A stretch of 32,320 nt of DNA from positions 1 through 32,320 of the forward strand of contig JABMNH010000019.1 in the NCBI GenBank assembly GCA_013205245.1. Reading direction: 5' to 3'. This stretch comes from Flavobacteriales bacterium. Lineage in GTDB: Bacteria > Bacteroidota > Bacteroidia > Flavobacteriales > Flavobacteriaceae. The position numbers and the translations under genes were made by a program. Of the stretch, positions 32,292-32,320 are shown in pieces; the first letter of the stretch is position 1, and each line of letters opens with the position of its first letter. The notes under the pieces were generated by a model. The model was given only the letters and a program-made list of their open reading frames with translations. It was not told the DNA's origin and searched no databases.

Positions 32292-32320
32292 TACACCTAG
32301 TGATTATTTAACTTTAAAAT

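Overview
The window is a piece of chromosome from a Bacteroidota bacterium, almost certainly a member of the Flavobacteriaceae. The signs are AT-rich DNA, the near absence of Shine-Dalgarno sequences, and many copies of the Bacteroidota -7 promoter box (TAnnTTTG) just upstream of start codons. Typical lineage families are also present: DUF4271, DUF4296, DUF2480, DUF3078 and DUF5689 proteins and a long-form PurF. Most of the window is core housekeeping DNA in short operons, separated by good intrinsic terminators.

Layout, left to right. 1-790 is gene-poor: the 5' tip of a leftward gene, a truncated secreted-protein ORF with a GC-rich REP-like hairpin directly behind it, then about 430 bp without a recognisable gene. 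Next come recA (+) and a leftward operon GT39 glycosyltransferase > DUF4271 > hemD. Facing away from it is a rightward run: polyprenyl-phosphate mannose synthase-like GT2 > dihydroorotase > DUF4296 lipoprotein. The GT2/GT39 pair fits protein O-mannosylation. A leftward NAD-dependent epimerase and rightward tyrS follow.

9960-12000 holds the only clearly accessory cassette: a type II restriction-modification system. An Eco47II-like endonuclease (+) and a 5-methylcytosine methyltransferase (-) converge and overlap by 52 bp at their 3' ends. The methyltransferase carries an N-terminal MerR-type helix-turn-helix. Both promoters carry inverted repeats with similar TAAC[CT]A half-sites, which suggests that the methyltransferase is its own transcriptional regulator. 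This is the best candidate in the window for something not yet described.

12023-22510: a LuxE/PaaK-like acyl-activating protein (-) diverges from an ALDH7-type dehydrogenase (+). A cytochrome c / cytochrome P460 pair (+) follows, then an unrecognised lipoprotein (-). A leftward operon PfkB kinase > purF > small lipoprotein diverges from sufE and a rightward set: DUF59 Fe-S assembly protein > DUF2480, then the DUF3078 outer-membrane protein. The -7 boxes of pfkB and sufE abut back to back.

22532-32320: hflX and radA (both -), tRNA-Leu(CAA) (-), then prs > rplY > pth (+). A strong terminator separates these from a leftward pair, a TonB-dependent receptor and a DUF5689 lipoprotein, which probably work together at the outer membrane. 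The last 110 bp carry two rightward -7 boxes and a perfect palindrome, presumably the control region of a gene beyond the edge.

No CRISPR array, insertion sequence, prophage, rRNA or integrase was found.
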